NCBI RefSeq assembly: GCF_003119115.1
Contig: NZ_CP022369.1
Location: 248,001-312,000, forward strand
Source of the DNA: Azospirillum sp. TSH58
GTDB lineage: Bacteria; Pseudomonadota; Alphaproteobacteria; Azospirillales; Azospirillaceae
Reading direction: 5' to 3'
DNA: 64,000 nucleotides
Position 1 is the stretch's first letter. Each line of letters begins with the position of its first letter. The position numbers and the translations under genes are program-made. Below the pieces are notes generated by a model that searched no databases, was not told the DNA's origin, and was given only the letters and a program-made list of their open reading frames with translations. This document shows, in pieces, positions 25,588 through 34,007 of this stretch.

Positions 25588-26004
25588 TCAGCGGGCCAGT
25601 TCGAAGCGGATCGGCTGCGCGCCTTGCCACAGGGTGCGCTTGCCGAGTTCGGCCAGATTCTCCAGCCCTTCGGTGATGGTGATGAAGTGGTTGCCGGCGA
25701 GCTGGCCCATCTTGCTGGAGAACTGCACGCCGCCGTAGGCCAGCAGGATCTCGGTCTCGCTGATGCCGCCCGGATAGAGGATGATCTGGCCCGGCGCCGG
25801 GTGGCTGGTGTGGTTCTCGTAGCCCAGGCCGAAATCGGTGTCGCCCAGCGGAATCCAAACGCCTTCGCCGCTCCAGCGGACATGGACGATCTGGCCATCG
25901 TAGGGCAGCAGGCTGCGGAACTTGGCGCAGGTCTTCGGCGCCGCCGCCGACTCGAAGCGGGCGCCGAAGGTGAAGGGGCCGGCGGTGATGGTCAGGGCGT
26001 CCAT
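25588..26004 (-). CDS. DUF3830 family protein (copy 1)
   Basis: A 138-residue cytosolic protein, all-beta, with the cyclophilin-like core expected of DUF3830. Conserved blocks are IVHVRWSGEGVWIPLGDTDF, YENHTSHPAPGQIILYPGG and LLAYGG-FSSK-GQLAGNH. It is paralogous to the protein at 59236-59649, with the central 19-residue block identical. Both copies sit next to a cyclic-amide hydrolase gene. Cyclophilin-like folds also occur in allophanate-hydrolase and oxoprolinase subunits, so a role in opening or processing cyclic amides is possible. That is inference. No catalytic residue is proven; the conserved His/Glu pair in YENHTSH is the best candidate. Confidence 0.82.
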   Translation of the reverse strand: MDALTITAGPFTFGARFESAAAPKTCAKFRSLLPYDGQIVHVRWSGEGVWIPLGDTDFGLGYENHTSHPAPGQIILYPGGISETEILLAYGGVQFSSKMGQLAGNHFITITEGLENLAELGKRTLWQGAQPIRFELAR

Positions 26005-26037
26005 GGTGTCGTGGTCCTCGTGTCCTGGTTCTTATGG

Positions 26038-26086
26038 TCCCCACCCTAACCCTCTCCGGCCTGGCGGGGGAGAGTTAGGGTGGGGG
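26038..26086. terminator. long inverted repeat between hydantoinase and DUF3830 genes
   Basis: Arms of about 20 bp (26038-26057 and 26067-26086) of the CCACCCTAACCCTCTCC type around a 9-base loop, with one imperfect position. It belongs to a family of CCCTCTCC/GGAGAGGG hairpins seen at four intergenic sites in this window. It could end, attenuate or protect the transcript between the two genes. Confidence 0.5.
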
Positions 26087-26112
26087 GAATGTGCTTTGTG
26101 GGGGGAATGTGC
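26082..26112. repeat. short direct repeat GGGGGGAATGTGCTT (two copies)
   Basis: Two copies of GGGGGGAATGTGCTT at 26082-26096 and about 26100-26114, with a further GGGGGGAAA after them. Located directly beside the hairpin and before the hydantoinase stop. Looks like slippage; no function assigned. Confidence 0.5.
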
Positions 26113-26131
26113 TTGGGGGGAAAGCGCTTTT

Positions 26132-27556
26132 TCAGGCTGTCGCCACCTTCGGCCGCGCCAGATCCGGCGTGTCGCAGCGCAGGAAGGCGCCGCGGCCGGG
26201 CTGCGCCACGCAGGCGCCGCCCTCCACCACGACCTCGCCGCGCGACAGCACGGTCTCCGGCCAGCCGGTCACCTCGAGCCCCTCATAGGGGGTGTAGTCG
26301 ACGTTGTGGTGCAGCATGCTGTTGGTGATGGTGACCTTGCGGTCCGGGTCGTAGATCACGATGTCGGCGTCGGCACCGATGGCGAGGCTGCCCTTGCGCG
26401 GGTGCAGGCCGTACATCTTGGCCGGGTTGGTCGAGGACAGCTCGACGAAGCGCTGCAGGCTGATGCGGCCCTTCTTGACGCCTTCCGAGAACAGGATCGG
26501 CAGCCGCGTCTCGATGCCCGGCACGCCGTTGGGAATCCAGTTGAAGGGCGTGTTGGCGCCGTGCAGCATCTTGCCCTTGGGGTCCTGGTAGCGGAACGGC
26601 GCGTGGTCGGACGACACGATGTGGAAGGTGCCGCCGGCCAGCGCGTCCCAGACCGCCGCCTGGTTGGCCTTGTCGCGCGGCGGCGGGCTGCAGATGCACT
26701 TGGCCCCCTCCATCCCATGGCCGTGCAGGTCGTGCTCGGTCAGCACCATGTATTGCGGGCAGGTCTCGGCGTAGATGCGCATGCCGCGGCCCTGCGCCCA
26801 ATGGATCTGCTCGATCGCCTCGCGGCCCGAGACGTGGACGATCAGGATCGGCACGTCGGCCAGCTCCGCCATGGCGATGGCGCGGTGGGTCGCCTCGCGC
26901 TCCACCAGCATCGGCCGGGAGTCGGCGTGGTAGCGCGGCGCGGTGTGGCCGGCGGCGAGCAGCTTGTCGGTCAGCCAGCCGATGAAGTCGGCGTTCTCGG
27001 CGTGGATCATCGCCATGGCGCCGTCGCGCCGGGCGACGCTCAGCAGCTCCAGCACCTGCCGGTCGTTCAGCTTCATGTCGTCGTAGGTCATGTAGATCTT
27101 GAACGACGTGTAGCCGTCATGGATCAGCGCCGGCAGGTCCTGGCCGAGGAGCTGGTCGGTCGGGTCGCTGACGATGAGGTGGAAGGCGTAGTCGATCACC
27201 GCCTTGCCGTCGGCCCGCCGGTGGTAGTCGGTCACCGCGTCGCGCAGCGACTGGCCCTTGAACTGGCAGGCGAAGGGGATGACCGTCGTGGTGCCGCCGC
27301 AGGCGGCGGAGCGCGTGCCGGTCTCGAAATCGTCGGCCGACTGCGAGCCGTCGCTGGTCGGCTGGTCGAGGTGGCAATGGCCGTCGACGCCGCCGGGCAT
27401 CACCAGCTTGCCGGTCGCGTCGATCTCGCGGGCGCCCGGCCCGAGCCCGGTGCCGATGGCGGCGATGCGGCCGCCGATCACCCCGAGGTCGGCGGCGAAC
27501 ACGTCGGACGCGGTGGCCAGCGTGCCATGGCGGATCACGGTGTCGAACTGCGGCAT
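26132..27556 (-). CDS. D-hydantoinase/dihydropyrimidinase family cyclic-amide hydrolase
   Basis: A 474-residue TIM-barrel metal hydrolase that opens hydantoins or dihydropyrimidines to N-carbamoyl amino acids. The binuclear-metal residues are visible: GGVDGHCHLDQP (HxH), carboxylated Lys in TSFKIYMTYDD, His in MIHAENAD, His in ILIVHVSG, and Asp in SSDHAPF. The N- and C-terminal beta-sandwich parts are present (GTLATASDVFAADLGV; GADADIVIYDPDRKV). ATG 27556 has AGGAGAG upstream; the upstream open extension is not protein-like. It lies between a GntR regulator and DUF3830. Exact substrate unknown: the neighbouring amino-acid dehydrogenase suggests an amino-acid-derived ring. Confidence 0.88.
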   Translation of the reverse strand: MPQFDTVIRHGTLATASDVFAADLGVIGGRIAAIGTGLGPGAREIDATGKLVMPGGVDGHCHLDQPTSDGSQSADDFETGTRSAACGGTTTVIPFACQFKGQSLRDAVTDYHRRADGKAVIDYAFHLIVSDPTDQLLGQDLPALIHDGYTSFKIYMTYDDMKLNDRQVLELLSVARRDGAMAMIHAENADFIGWLTDKLLAAGHTAPRYHADSRPMLVEREATHRAIAMAELADVPILIVHVSGREAIEQIHWAQGRGMRIYAETCPQYMVLTEHDLHGHGMEGAKCICSPPPRDKANQAAVWDALAGGTFHIVSSDHAPFRYQDPKGKMLHGANTPFNWIPNGVPGIETRLPILFSEGVKKGRISLQRFVELSSTNPAKMYGLHPRKGSLAIGADADIVIYDPDRKVTITNSMLHHNVDYTPYEGLEVTGWPETVLSRGEVVVEGGACVAQPGRGAFLRCDTPDLARPKVATA

Positions 27557-27611
27557 GGAACTCTCCTTGCTCCTTTGGGGGCGGTCCTGATGGGCATGGG
27601 CGCAAACCGAA

Positions 27612-27634
27612 CCCTCTCCTCTCCGGGGAGAGGG
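27612..27634. terminator. CCCTCTCC/GGAGAGGG hairpin upstream of the hydantoinase gene
   Basis: Perfect 8-bp arms around a 7-base loop, nested inside a wider imperfect dyad GGGCGC...GCGCCC (about 27598-27648). TCCTGATGGG occurs on both sides. Member of the dispersed hairpin family described in the findings. Confidence 0.5.
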
Positions 27635-27671
27635 CAAAGCCGGCGCCCATAGGTCCTGATGGGGGCCGGAA

Positions 27672-28355
27672 TCACAGGAAATAGCCGCCCGGATTGGCCT
27701 CGGCGGCGATGGCGCGGCGGGCGTCGTCCTGGAGGTTGCGCAGATGCGCCAGCATGGCGGCCTTGGCGGCGGCGGCGTCGCGCCGCTCCACCGCATCCAG
27801 CACCGCCCGGTGCTCCGTGTCGATCTCGCCCTTGCGGTGGAAGCTGCTGGAGATGCGGAACAGGCGGGCGACCACCCGCATCCGCGTGATGGTCTCGGCC
27901 AGCGTCGCGTTGCCGCTGACATGGGCGAAGAAGCTGTGGAAATGGTTGTCGTAGCGCCAGTGCTCCATGTCGTCCTCGCCGCCGTCCAGCGCGTCGAGCC
28001 CGCGCCGCAGCTCGGCGAGGTCGGCGTCGCCGACCAGCGGCACCGCCGTCTCGATGGCGTGGCACTCCAGCAGCTCGCGCATCTGCATGCATTCGAAGAA
28101 CTCGCGGGCCGAGACGACGCGGACGCGGTAGCTGCGCTCGCTGGTGCGCTCCAGCAGCCCCTCGCCGACCAGCCGGACCAGCGCCTCGCGCATCGGGGTG
28201 CGCGACACGCTCAGCCGCTCGGCCAGCCGCCCCTCCGGCACCTCGGCGCCGCCGGGGATCTGGCGGCTGAGGATCAGCTCGCGCAGATGCCCGTAGGTCT
28301 GGTCGCCGAGGTTGGCGGGCCGGGGGAACAGCGGGTCGGTCGGGGGAGGGGTCAT
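27672..28355 (-). CDS. GntR-family regulator with FCD domain (1)
   Basis: A 227-residue repressor-type regulator. The N-terminal winged helix shows TYGHLRELILSRQIPGG, RLAERLSVSRTPMREALVRL, and GLLERTSERSYRV. The C-terminal FCD effector domain is all-helical with metal-binding His/Asp positions (RYDNHFHSFFAHVSGN, EHRAVLDAVERRD). It is encoded inside the leftward operon between the permease and the hydantoinase. It probably senses a pathway intermediate and binds the GTATAC dyad in the divergent promoter. Confidence 0.9.
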   Translation of the reverse strand: MTPPPTDPLFPRPANLGDQTYGHLRELILSRQIPGGAEVPEGRLAERLSVSRTPMREALVRLVGEGLLERTSERSYRVRVVSAREFFECMQMRELLECHAIETAVPLVGDADLAELRRGLDALDGGEDDMEHWRYDNHFHSFFAHVSGNATLAETITRMRVVARLFRISSSFHRKGEIDTEHRAVLDAVERRDAAAAKAAMLAHLRNLQDDARRAIAAEANPGGYFL

Positions 28356-28365
28356 GAGCGGGGCC

Positions 28366-29061
28366 TCACTGGCCGTCGACGATCGCGATGTTGCGGTAGG
28401 CGCGGCCGAAATGGCGCTCGATGCGGCGCTGGACGATGTCCCACAGCGAGGTCATCAGCAGATAGTAGAGCGCGGCCACCGTGAACAGCTCCAGCACCAT
28501 GAAGCGTTCCTGGATGAGCAGCTGGGTGCTGCGCAGCAGCTCCTCCATCGAGATGACCGAGGTGACCGAGGTCGTCTTCAGAAGCCCGTTCACGCTGTTG
28601 CCGAGCGCCGGGATGATGATGCGGATGGCCTGCGGCAGCACGATGTAGACCATCACCTGGGCCGAGTTCAGGCCGAGCGCGCGGCCGGCGTTGCTCTGCC
28701 CGGCGGCGACGCCGAGGATGCCGCCGCGGATGATCTCGGCCAGATAGGCCGCCTCGTTGAGGATCAGGCCGATCAGCGCGGATTCCGTCACCGACAGCTT
28801 GATGCCGATCTGCGGCAGGCCGGTGTAGATGATGATGAGCTGGACCAGCAGCGGCGTGCCGCGGAACACCCAGATGTAGGCCTGCGCCGCGGCCGACACC
28901 CAGCGGTAGGGCGACAGCCGCAGCAGCGCCAGCAGGCAGCCGACCACGAGACCGCCGGCGATGCCCGCCAGCGTCAGCCACAGGGTCGTGATCGCTCCGC
29001 TGAGCAGGTAACCGTTGAACAGGTAGTCGAAGAAGCCGTCCCAGTTCCAGCCGCTGGTCAT
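28366..29061 (-). CDS. polar amino-acid ABC transporter permease (HisM/GlnP type)
   Basis: A 231-residue inner-membrane permease with five helices and the ABC-permease EAA loop (EIIRGGILGVAAGQSNAGRALG). Typical family elements are YIWVFRGTPLLVQL and VLPQAIRIIIPALGNSVNGLLK. Only one permease gene is present, so it likely works as a homodimer. Its partners are the binding protein upstream and the ATPase in the divergent operon at 34070. AAAGGG precedes the ATG. Confidence 0.92.
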   Translation of the reverse strand: MTSGWNWDGFFDYLFNGYLLSGAITTLWLTLAGIAGGLVVGCLLALLRLSPYRWVSAAAQAYIWVFRGTPLLVQLIIIYTGLPQIGIKLSVTESALIGLILNEAAYLAEIIRGGILGVAAGQSNAGRALGLNSAQVMVYIVLPQAIRIIIPALGNSVNGLLKTTSVTSVISMEELLRSTQLLIQERFMVLELFTVAALYYLLMTSLWDIVQRRIERHFGRAYRNIAIVDGQ

Positions 29062-29088
29062 TCCGTCACCCTTTCGCTCTTATCCGCC

Positions 29089-29129
29089 GTGCGGGCGGCG
29101 GGCGGAGCAAGCCCCGCCGCCGCCCGCAC
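29089..29129. terminator. GC hairpin between binding-protein and permease genes
   Basis: Perfect 13-bp arms GTGCGGGCGGCGG (29089-29101) and CCGCCGCCCGCAC (29117-29129). No T-run follows. Located just after the binding-protein stop, the usual place for a processing or attenuation hairpin that keeps the binding protein in excess over the permease. Confidence 0.65.
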
Positions 29130-29133
29130 CCAC

Positions 29134-29961
29134 TCACATGCCGGGGCCGTTGACCTTGAAGGCGCCCTCGTTGGGCAGCAGGCCGTACTCCTCCATCAGG
29201 GCCTTGTAGGAGCCGTCCTTCTGCATGTCGTTGAGGACACCGACCACGGCCTCGCTCAGCGCCTTGCTCTTCATCGCCAGGGCGACGGGGGTCGGGAACA
29301 GGCCGTGCAGGGCGCGGTCGAAGTCGCCGCGCTTGCTGTATTCGGCCGCCGTCGGGTCGATGGCCACCGACGCCTCGGTCTGGCCGGCGCGCAACGCCTG
29401 ATAGGCCGTGGCGAAGTTGTCGAAGGTCTTGATCTCGATCGGCTTCAGACCCTTGGCGACAATCATCTTGTCGAGTTCGCGCAGCTTGCGCTCCTCGAAG
29501 CCGCCCAGCTCGACGCCGACCGGGCGGCCCGACAGGTCCTCCGGCTTGGTGATCTTCAGCGGGTTGCCCTTGGACACCGAGATGCTGATCGCCTGCGATT
29601 CATAGTTGATCATCGGCATCATCTTGGCCCGCTCCTCGGTCCAGAAGATGCCGGTGTTGATCAGGTCCCAGCGCCCGGCCTGGAGGCCGGGGATCATCGC
29701 CGAGAACTCGATGCGGACATATTCCGGTGTCAGGCAGAGACGCTTGGCGATCTCGTTGCCCAGCGTGATGCGCATGCCCTTCAGCACGCCGTTGGAATCG
29801 ACGAACTGCATCGGCGGCAGGGTCGGGTTGGTCGACATCACCAGCGTGCCGGGCTTGACCAGCTCGGAATCGGCAACCGCCGGCTTGCAGGCGGTTTGGG
29901 CGGCGGCCGGCAGCGCGAACAGGGTCAGGCCGGCGGCGATCAGCAGCGTACGAATGGTCAT
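29134..29961 (-). CDS. amino-acid ABC transporter substrate-binding protein
   Basis: A 275-residue periplasmic SBP_bac_3 protein. A signal peptide (LLIAAGLTLFALPAAAQTA) is followed by the two-lobed domain: GTLVMSTNPTLPPMQFVDSN, GMRITLGNEIAKRL, AGRWDLINTGIFWTEERA, GRPVGVELGGFEERKLREL, and a hinge return near VALAMKSKALSEAV. ATG 29961 with AGAAGG upstream was preferred over a GTG nine bases earlier. It would deliver the amino acid or amino-acid-like ligand degraded by the neighbouring enzymes. Confidence 0.9.
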   Translation of the reverse strand: MTIRTLLIAAGLTLFALPAAAQTACKPAVADSELVKPGTLVMSTNPTLPPMQFVDSNGVLKGMRITLGNEIAKRLCLTPEYVRIEFSAMIPGLQAGRWDLINTGIFWTEERAKMMPMINYESQAISISVSKGNPLKITKPEDLSGRPVGVELGGFEERKLRELDKMIVAKGLKPIEIKTFDNFATAYQALRAGQTEASVAIDPTAAEYSKRGDFDRALHGLFPTPVALAMKSKALSEAVVGVLNDMQKDGSYKALMEEYGLLPNEGAFKVNGPGM

Positions 29962-29995
29962 CGTGGTCACCTTCTCTCGTGTTCAGGCGAAGTGA

Positions 29996-30889
29996 TCAGG
30001 CGAGGGAGTTGATCAGCCCGTAAGCCGCCAGATCGGCGCGCAGGGCCTCGGCGTCGCCCGCCGGCAGCGGCAGGCGCGGCGCGCGCGGGTCGCCGACCGG
30101 AAGGCCCATCATGCCAAGCCCGGTCTTCGACGCGGCGACGTAGCGGTGGCCGCCGACCCAGCGGACGATCGGCAGCATCTTCTTGTAGAGCGCCAGCGCC
30201 TGCTCCTTGTCGCTGTGGTCGGCCACCAGCTCGAACAGCCGGGCCGAATCGCGCGGGATCAGGTTGGAGCAGACGGCGACCCAGCCCTGGGCGCCGAGCC
30301 AGAAGGATTCGTAGCCGAGGATGCCGGCGAACACCGTCATGCGGTCGCCGCACAGCTCGATGATGTCGCGGACCCGCGTCACCTCCAGCGTCGATTCCTT
30401 GATGTAGAGCACGTTGTCGATCTCGCTCAGCCGCGCGACGATCGGCGGGGTGAGGTCGACGTTGGCGGTCGCCGGGTTGTTGTAGATCATCACCGGCAGC
30501 GAGATCGCCTCGCCGATGCGGCGGTAATGCTCGAACAGCTCGTCGGGGGTCGGGGAGCTGTAATAGGGCGGGATCACCATGATCCCGTCGGCACCCATCC
30601 GCTCCGCTTCCTTGGCGTGGGCGACGGCGTCGCGGGTCCATTCGGCGCCGGTGCCGATCAGCACGGGCACGCGGCCCGCCGACTCCTGCACGCAGATCTC
30701 GATGACCTGGGCCCGCTCCTCCGGGGTCATCGACAGGAACTCGCCGGTGCTGCCGAGCGGGATCAGCCCGTGGATGCCCTGCTCGATCTGCCAGTTCACC
30801 AGCTTCTTCAAGGCCGGAACGTCCACAGCGCCGCCGTCGGCGGTGAAGGGGGTGATGAGAACCGTGTAGGTGCCGCGCAATGCCGTCAT
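29996..30889 (-). CDS. dihydrodipicolinate synthase/N-acetylneuraminate lyase family enzyme
   Basis: A 297-residue class I aldolase/dehydratase barrel. It has the family opening GTYTVLITPF, the GSTGEFLSMTPEER motif, the catalytic Tyr in PVMIYNNPATANVDLTP, and the Schiff-base Lys in LYIKEST. Position in a catabolic operon, next to an amino-acid dehydrogenase and an amino-acid transporter, argues against lysine biosynthesis. It may be a lyase or a deaminating dehydratase such as the pyrroline-hydroxycarboxylate deaminase of hydroxyproline breakdown. ATG 30889 with GGGGGAA was chosen; 64 upstream residues in the open frame are not conserved-looking. First gene of the leftward operon. Confidence 0.88.
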   Translation of the reverse strand: MTALRGTYTVLITPFTADGGAVDVPALKKLVNWQIEQGIHGLIPLGSTGEFLSMTPEERAQVIEICVQESAGRVPVLIGTGAEWTRDAVAHAKEAERMGADGIMVIPPYYSSPTPDELFEHYRRIGEAISLPVMIYNNPATANVDLTPPIVARLSEIDNVLYIKESTLEVTRVRDIIELCGDRMTVFAGILGYESFWLGAQGWVAVCSNLIPRDSARLFELVADHSDKEQALALYKKMLPIVRWVGGHRYVAASKTGLGMMGLPVGDPRAPRLPLPAGDAEALRADLAAYGLINSLA

Positions 30890-30939
30890 GGGTTCCCCCA
30901 AGCTCCTGCCTAATTTTTGACCTTGCCTAAATACTACTC

Positions 30940-30956
30940 GTATACTATCTGTATAC
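30940..30956. promoter_or_regulatory. GTATAC-N5-GTATAC operator in the divergent promoter region
   Basis: Two perfect GTATAC copies (30940-30945 and 30951-30956), each self-palindromic, in an AT-rich patch between the leftward dehydratase gene and the rightward fusion gene. GTATAC-centred dyads are common targets of FCD-type GntR regulators, and two such regulators are encoded in this locus. It could control both directions. Confidence 0.65.
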
Positions 30957-31028
30957 AGGAATCCAGCGCATTTTGACGCACCCTCGAAATGCCGCTTTCC
31001 ACCGCAATCCGGACACAGCCGCCCGCCC

Positions 31029-34007
31029 ATGCGCCTCGACCATCCCAGCGTCCGCCGCGACGGCGCCCCCATCGAGATCACCTACGACGGCGAGCGGATT
31101 TCCGCGCTGGCCGGCGAGACCGTGGCGGCCGCCCTGGCGGCGCACGGCGTCGCCGCCTACCGCCACACCCGCGACGGCGGGCGGCGCGGCCTCTATTGCG
31201 GGATGGGCGCCTGCTTCGAGTGTCTGGTGACGGTGGACGGCAAGGCCAGCCAGCGCGCCTGCCTGACCAAGGTGGCCGAGGGGCAGGTCGTCCGCTCGCA
31301 GCCGCCGGCCGGCACCGCCGCCGATCCGCTGGCCCCGCTGGTGCCGCCGCCCCAGGGCGCGGCGCCGGAGGAGCGGACACCCGACCTGCTGGTGCTCGGC
31401 GCCGGCCCGGCCGGTCTGGCGGCGGCGGAAGCGGCGGCGCGGCGCGGCGCCGAGGTGGTCGTGCTCGACGAGCGGCCGCAGAGCGGCGGCCAGTATTTCA
31501 AGCCGCTCGCCCCCTCGCACCACGCCGACCGGCCGACCGACCGCCAGTTCCGCGCCGGCCGCGCCCTGGTCGACGCGGCGCGGCTGGCCGGCGCGACGAT
31601 CGTCCAGGAGGCGACGGTGTGGGGCGCCCACGCCCCCGACGAGGTGGTCGCCGTCGTCGCCGGGCGCGAGACCGTCTACCGGCCGCGCCGGCTGGTGATC
31701 GCCAGCGGCGCCTACGAGCGGCCGGCGCCCTTCGCCGGCTGGACGCTGCCCGGCGTGATGACCACCGGGGCCGGGCAGACCCTGGCGCGCGCCTACCGCG
31801 TGGCGCCCGGCCGCCGGGTGGTGATCGCCGGCAACGGCCCGCTCAACCTGCAACTCGCCTGCGAACTGGTGGAGGGCGGCGTCACGGTGGCCGCCGTCCT
31901 GGAAAGCGCGCCGCGCCCGTCGCCCGCCCAGTGGCGCGCCCTGTGGACGGCCGTGCGCTCGGCCCCCGGCCTGATCGGCGACGGCGCCCGCTATCTGCTG
32001 CGGCTGCGCCGCGCCGGGGTGCCGGTCCTGTGGTCGCACGGGGTCGTTGCGGCTGAGGGCGCGGCTGAGGGCGCGGCTGAGGGCGCGGAGCGTCTGGACC
32101 ATGTGCGCTATGCCCCGCTCGGCGCCGACGGCGCGCCGCGGCTGGGCGAGTCCGTCACCGTTGCCGCCGACGCGCTGTGCCTGGGCTACGGCTTCATCCC
32201 CTCGACCGAGATCGCCCGCGCGCTCGGCTGCGCCCACCGGCTGGTCGACCGCCATCTCGGCTACCTCGCCACCGAGACGGCGGAGGACGGCGCCACCAGC
32301 CTGCCCGGCGTCTTCGCGGTCGGCGACGGCGTCGATCTCGGCGGGTCGAAGGTGGCGCAGGCGCGGGGAACCCTCGCCGGGATCGCCGCCGCCACCCAGC
32401 TCGGCTTCGCCGACAGCGACCCGGAGCAGGGCCGGCGGGCGCGGACCGACCTGCGGCGGGCCGAAGGCTTCCAGGCCGCGCTGTGGTCGATCTACCAGGC
32501 ACCGCCGCCGCGCCTCGACGCCGTGCCGGACGAGGCGGTGCTGTGCCGCTGCGAGGAGGTCACCTTCGGCCAGGTCCGCGCCGAGATCGCCGCCGGCCAT
32601 GACAGCCTCGCCGCGCTGAAGCGCAACACCCGGCTCGGCATGGGCCGCTGCCAGGGCCGCTACTGCGCCGCGACCGCCGCCCTGCTGCTGGAGCAGGCCA
32701 CCGGCCGGCCGCGCGCCGCCGAGCAGTATCTGGCGCCGCGCCTGCCGGCCAAGCCGACCCCGGCTGGCGCCTTTGCCTTCGAGAAGCCGGAATGGGGCGG
32801 CCACCAGCGCGCCATCACCCCCAACCTGGCCCGCCCGCTGGAGGACGGCCCGCTGCCCGACCAGGAGGCCGAGATCCTGATCGTCGGCGGCGGCGTGGTC
32901 GGCGCCTGCCTCGCCTACTACCTGACCCAGGCCGGTCGCGACGTGCTGGTGGTCGAGCGTGGCGACACCAACCTGCAGGCGTCGGGCGCCAACGCCGGCA
33001 GCCTGCACGTCCAGCTCCTGTCCTTCGACTTCGGCGCCAAGGCCGAGGCGGGCGGCGGCCCGGCGGCGGCGACGCTGGCGCTCGGCCCACGCTCCATCGC
33101 GCTGTGGCGCGACCTGGAGCGCGCCTGCGGCGTCGATTTCGAGCTGGCTGTCACCGGTGGCCTGATGGTCGCCGACAGCCCGGCCGGCATGGACTTCTTG
33201 CGCGCCAAGGCGGCGCTGGAGCGGCGCTACGGCGTCGAGAACGCCATCATCGACGCGGCCGAGCTGCGCCGCCTCGCCCCTGCTTTGTCGGAGGAGTTGG
33301 TCGGCGCCGAATACGCTCCGCAGGAGGGCAAGATCAACCCGCTGCGCGCGACCTACGCCGTGCTGGAGCAGGCGCGCCGCCAGGGCGCCCGCTTCCTGCG
33401 CGGGGTCAACGTCACCGGCATCGCCGCGGCTCCGGCGGTCGAGGGCGGTGGATGGCGGGTGGAGACCCCGCGCTGCCGCATCCGCGCCAAGCAGATCATC
33501 AACGCCAGCGGCCCCTGGGCGCGCGAGACCGGGCGGCTGGTCGGCATCGACGTGCCGGTGCACAGCGCGCCCTTGCAGATGATCGTCACCGAGCCGGCGC
33601 CCAAGCTGGTCAGCCAGCTCGTCGCCCACGCCGACCGCCATCTCAGCCTGAAGCAGGCGGCCACCGGCGGGCTGATCATCGGCGGCGCCTGGACCGCCGT
33701 GTTCGACCCGGCGCGCCGCTTCAACACGGTGTCGCGCTCCAGCATCGAGGGCAACCTGTGGGTTGCCCGCCATGTGCTGCCGCAGATCGCCGGGCTGCAT
33801 GTGGTGCGCGCCTGGGCGGCGATGAACATCAACATCGACGGCGCGCCGATCCTCGGCCCGGTGCCGGGATTGCCCGGATTCTTCAACACGGTGACGTCGA
33901 ACGGCTACACGCTGGCCCCGGTCGTCGCCCGCATGACCGCCGACCTGCTGCTCGACGGCCGCACCGACATCGACCCGACGCCCTTCCTGCTCGACCGGTT
34001 TCGCTGA
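31029..34007 (+). CDS. tripartite fusion FAD/2Fe-2S amino-acid (imino-acid) dehydrogenase
   Basis: A 992-residue protein that joins three modules normally made as separate subunits (HcnA/HcnB/HcnC, opine or D-hydroxyproline dehydrogenase type). (1) Residues 1-100: a ferredoxin-like domain with C57, C62, C65, C78. (2) About 115-600: an FAD/NAD-type flavoprotein (LLVLGAGPAGLAAAEAA) ending in a BFD-like 2Fe-2S site at C506, C508, C541, C546. (3) About 612-992: a DAO-family FAD oxidase (ILIVGGGVVGACLAYYL). It should oxidise an amine or imino acid and pass electrons through the clusters to the respiratory chain. All expected cysteines and both dinucleotide motifs are intact. Substrate unknown. Three 12-bp repeats encode AAEG repeats near residue 340. 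Confidence 0.87.
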   Translation: MRLDHPSVRRDGAPIEITYDGERISALAGETVAAALAAHGVAAYRHTRDGGRRGLYCGMGACFECLVTVDGKASQRACLTKVAEGQVVRSQPPAGTAADPLAPLVPPPQGAAPEERTPDLLVLGAGPAGLAAAEAAARRGAEVVVLDERPQSGGQYFKPLAPSHHADRPTDRQFRAGRALVDAARLAGATIVQEATVWGAHAPDEVVAVVAGRETVYRPRRLVIASGAYERPAPFAGWTLPGVMTTGAGQTLARAYRVAPGRRVVIAGNGPLNLQLACELVEGGVTVAAVLESAPRPSPAQWRALWTAVRSAPGLIGDGARYLLRLRRAGVPVLWSHGVVAAEGAAEGAAEGAERLDHVRYAPLGADGAPRLGESVTVAADALCLGYGFIPSTEIARALGCAHRLVDRHLGYLATETAEDGATSLPGVFAVGDGVDLGGSKVAQARGTLAGIAAATQLGFADSDPEQGRRARTDLRRAEGFQAALWSIYQAPPPRLDAVPDEAVLCRCEEVTFGQVRAEIAAGHDSLAALKRNTRLGMGRCQGRYCAATAALLLEQATGRPRAAEQYLAPRLPAKPTPAGAFAFEKPEWGGHQRAITPNLARPLEDGPLPDQEAEILIVGGGVVGACLAYYLTQAGRDVLVVERGDTNLQASGANAGSLHVQLLSFDFGAKAEAGGGPAAATLALGPRSIALWRDLERACGVDFELAVTGGLMVADSPAGMDFLRAKAALERRYGVENAIIDAAELRRLAPALSEELVGAEYAPQEGKINPLRATYAVLEQARRQGARFLRGVNVTGIAAAPAVEGGGWRVETPRCRIRAKQIINASGPWARETGRLVGIDVPVHSAPLQMIVTEPAPKLVSQLVAHADRHLSLKQAATGGLIIGGAWTAVFDPARRFNTVSRSSIEGNLWVARHVLPQIAGLHVVRAWAAMNINIDGAPILGPVPGLPGFFNTVTSNGYTLAPVVARMTADLLLDGRTDIDPTPFLLDRFR
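32049..32088 (+). repeat. 12-bp tandem repeat inside the fusion gene
   Basis: GCGGCTGAGGGC occurs three times in a row (32049-32084) plus a partial fourth copy. It encodes an in-frame AAEG-type repeat in a surface loop of the middle flavoprotein module. Copy-number change would keep the frame. Confidence 0.85.
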
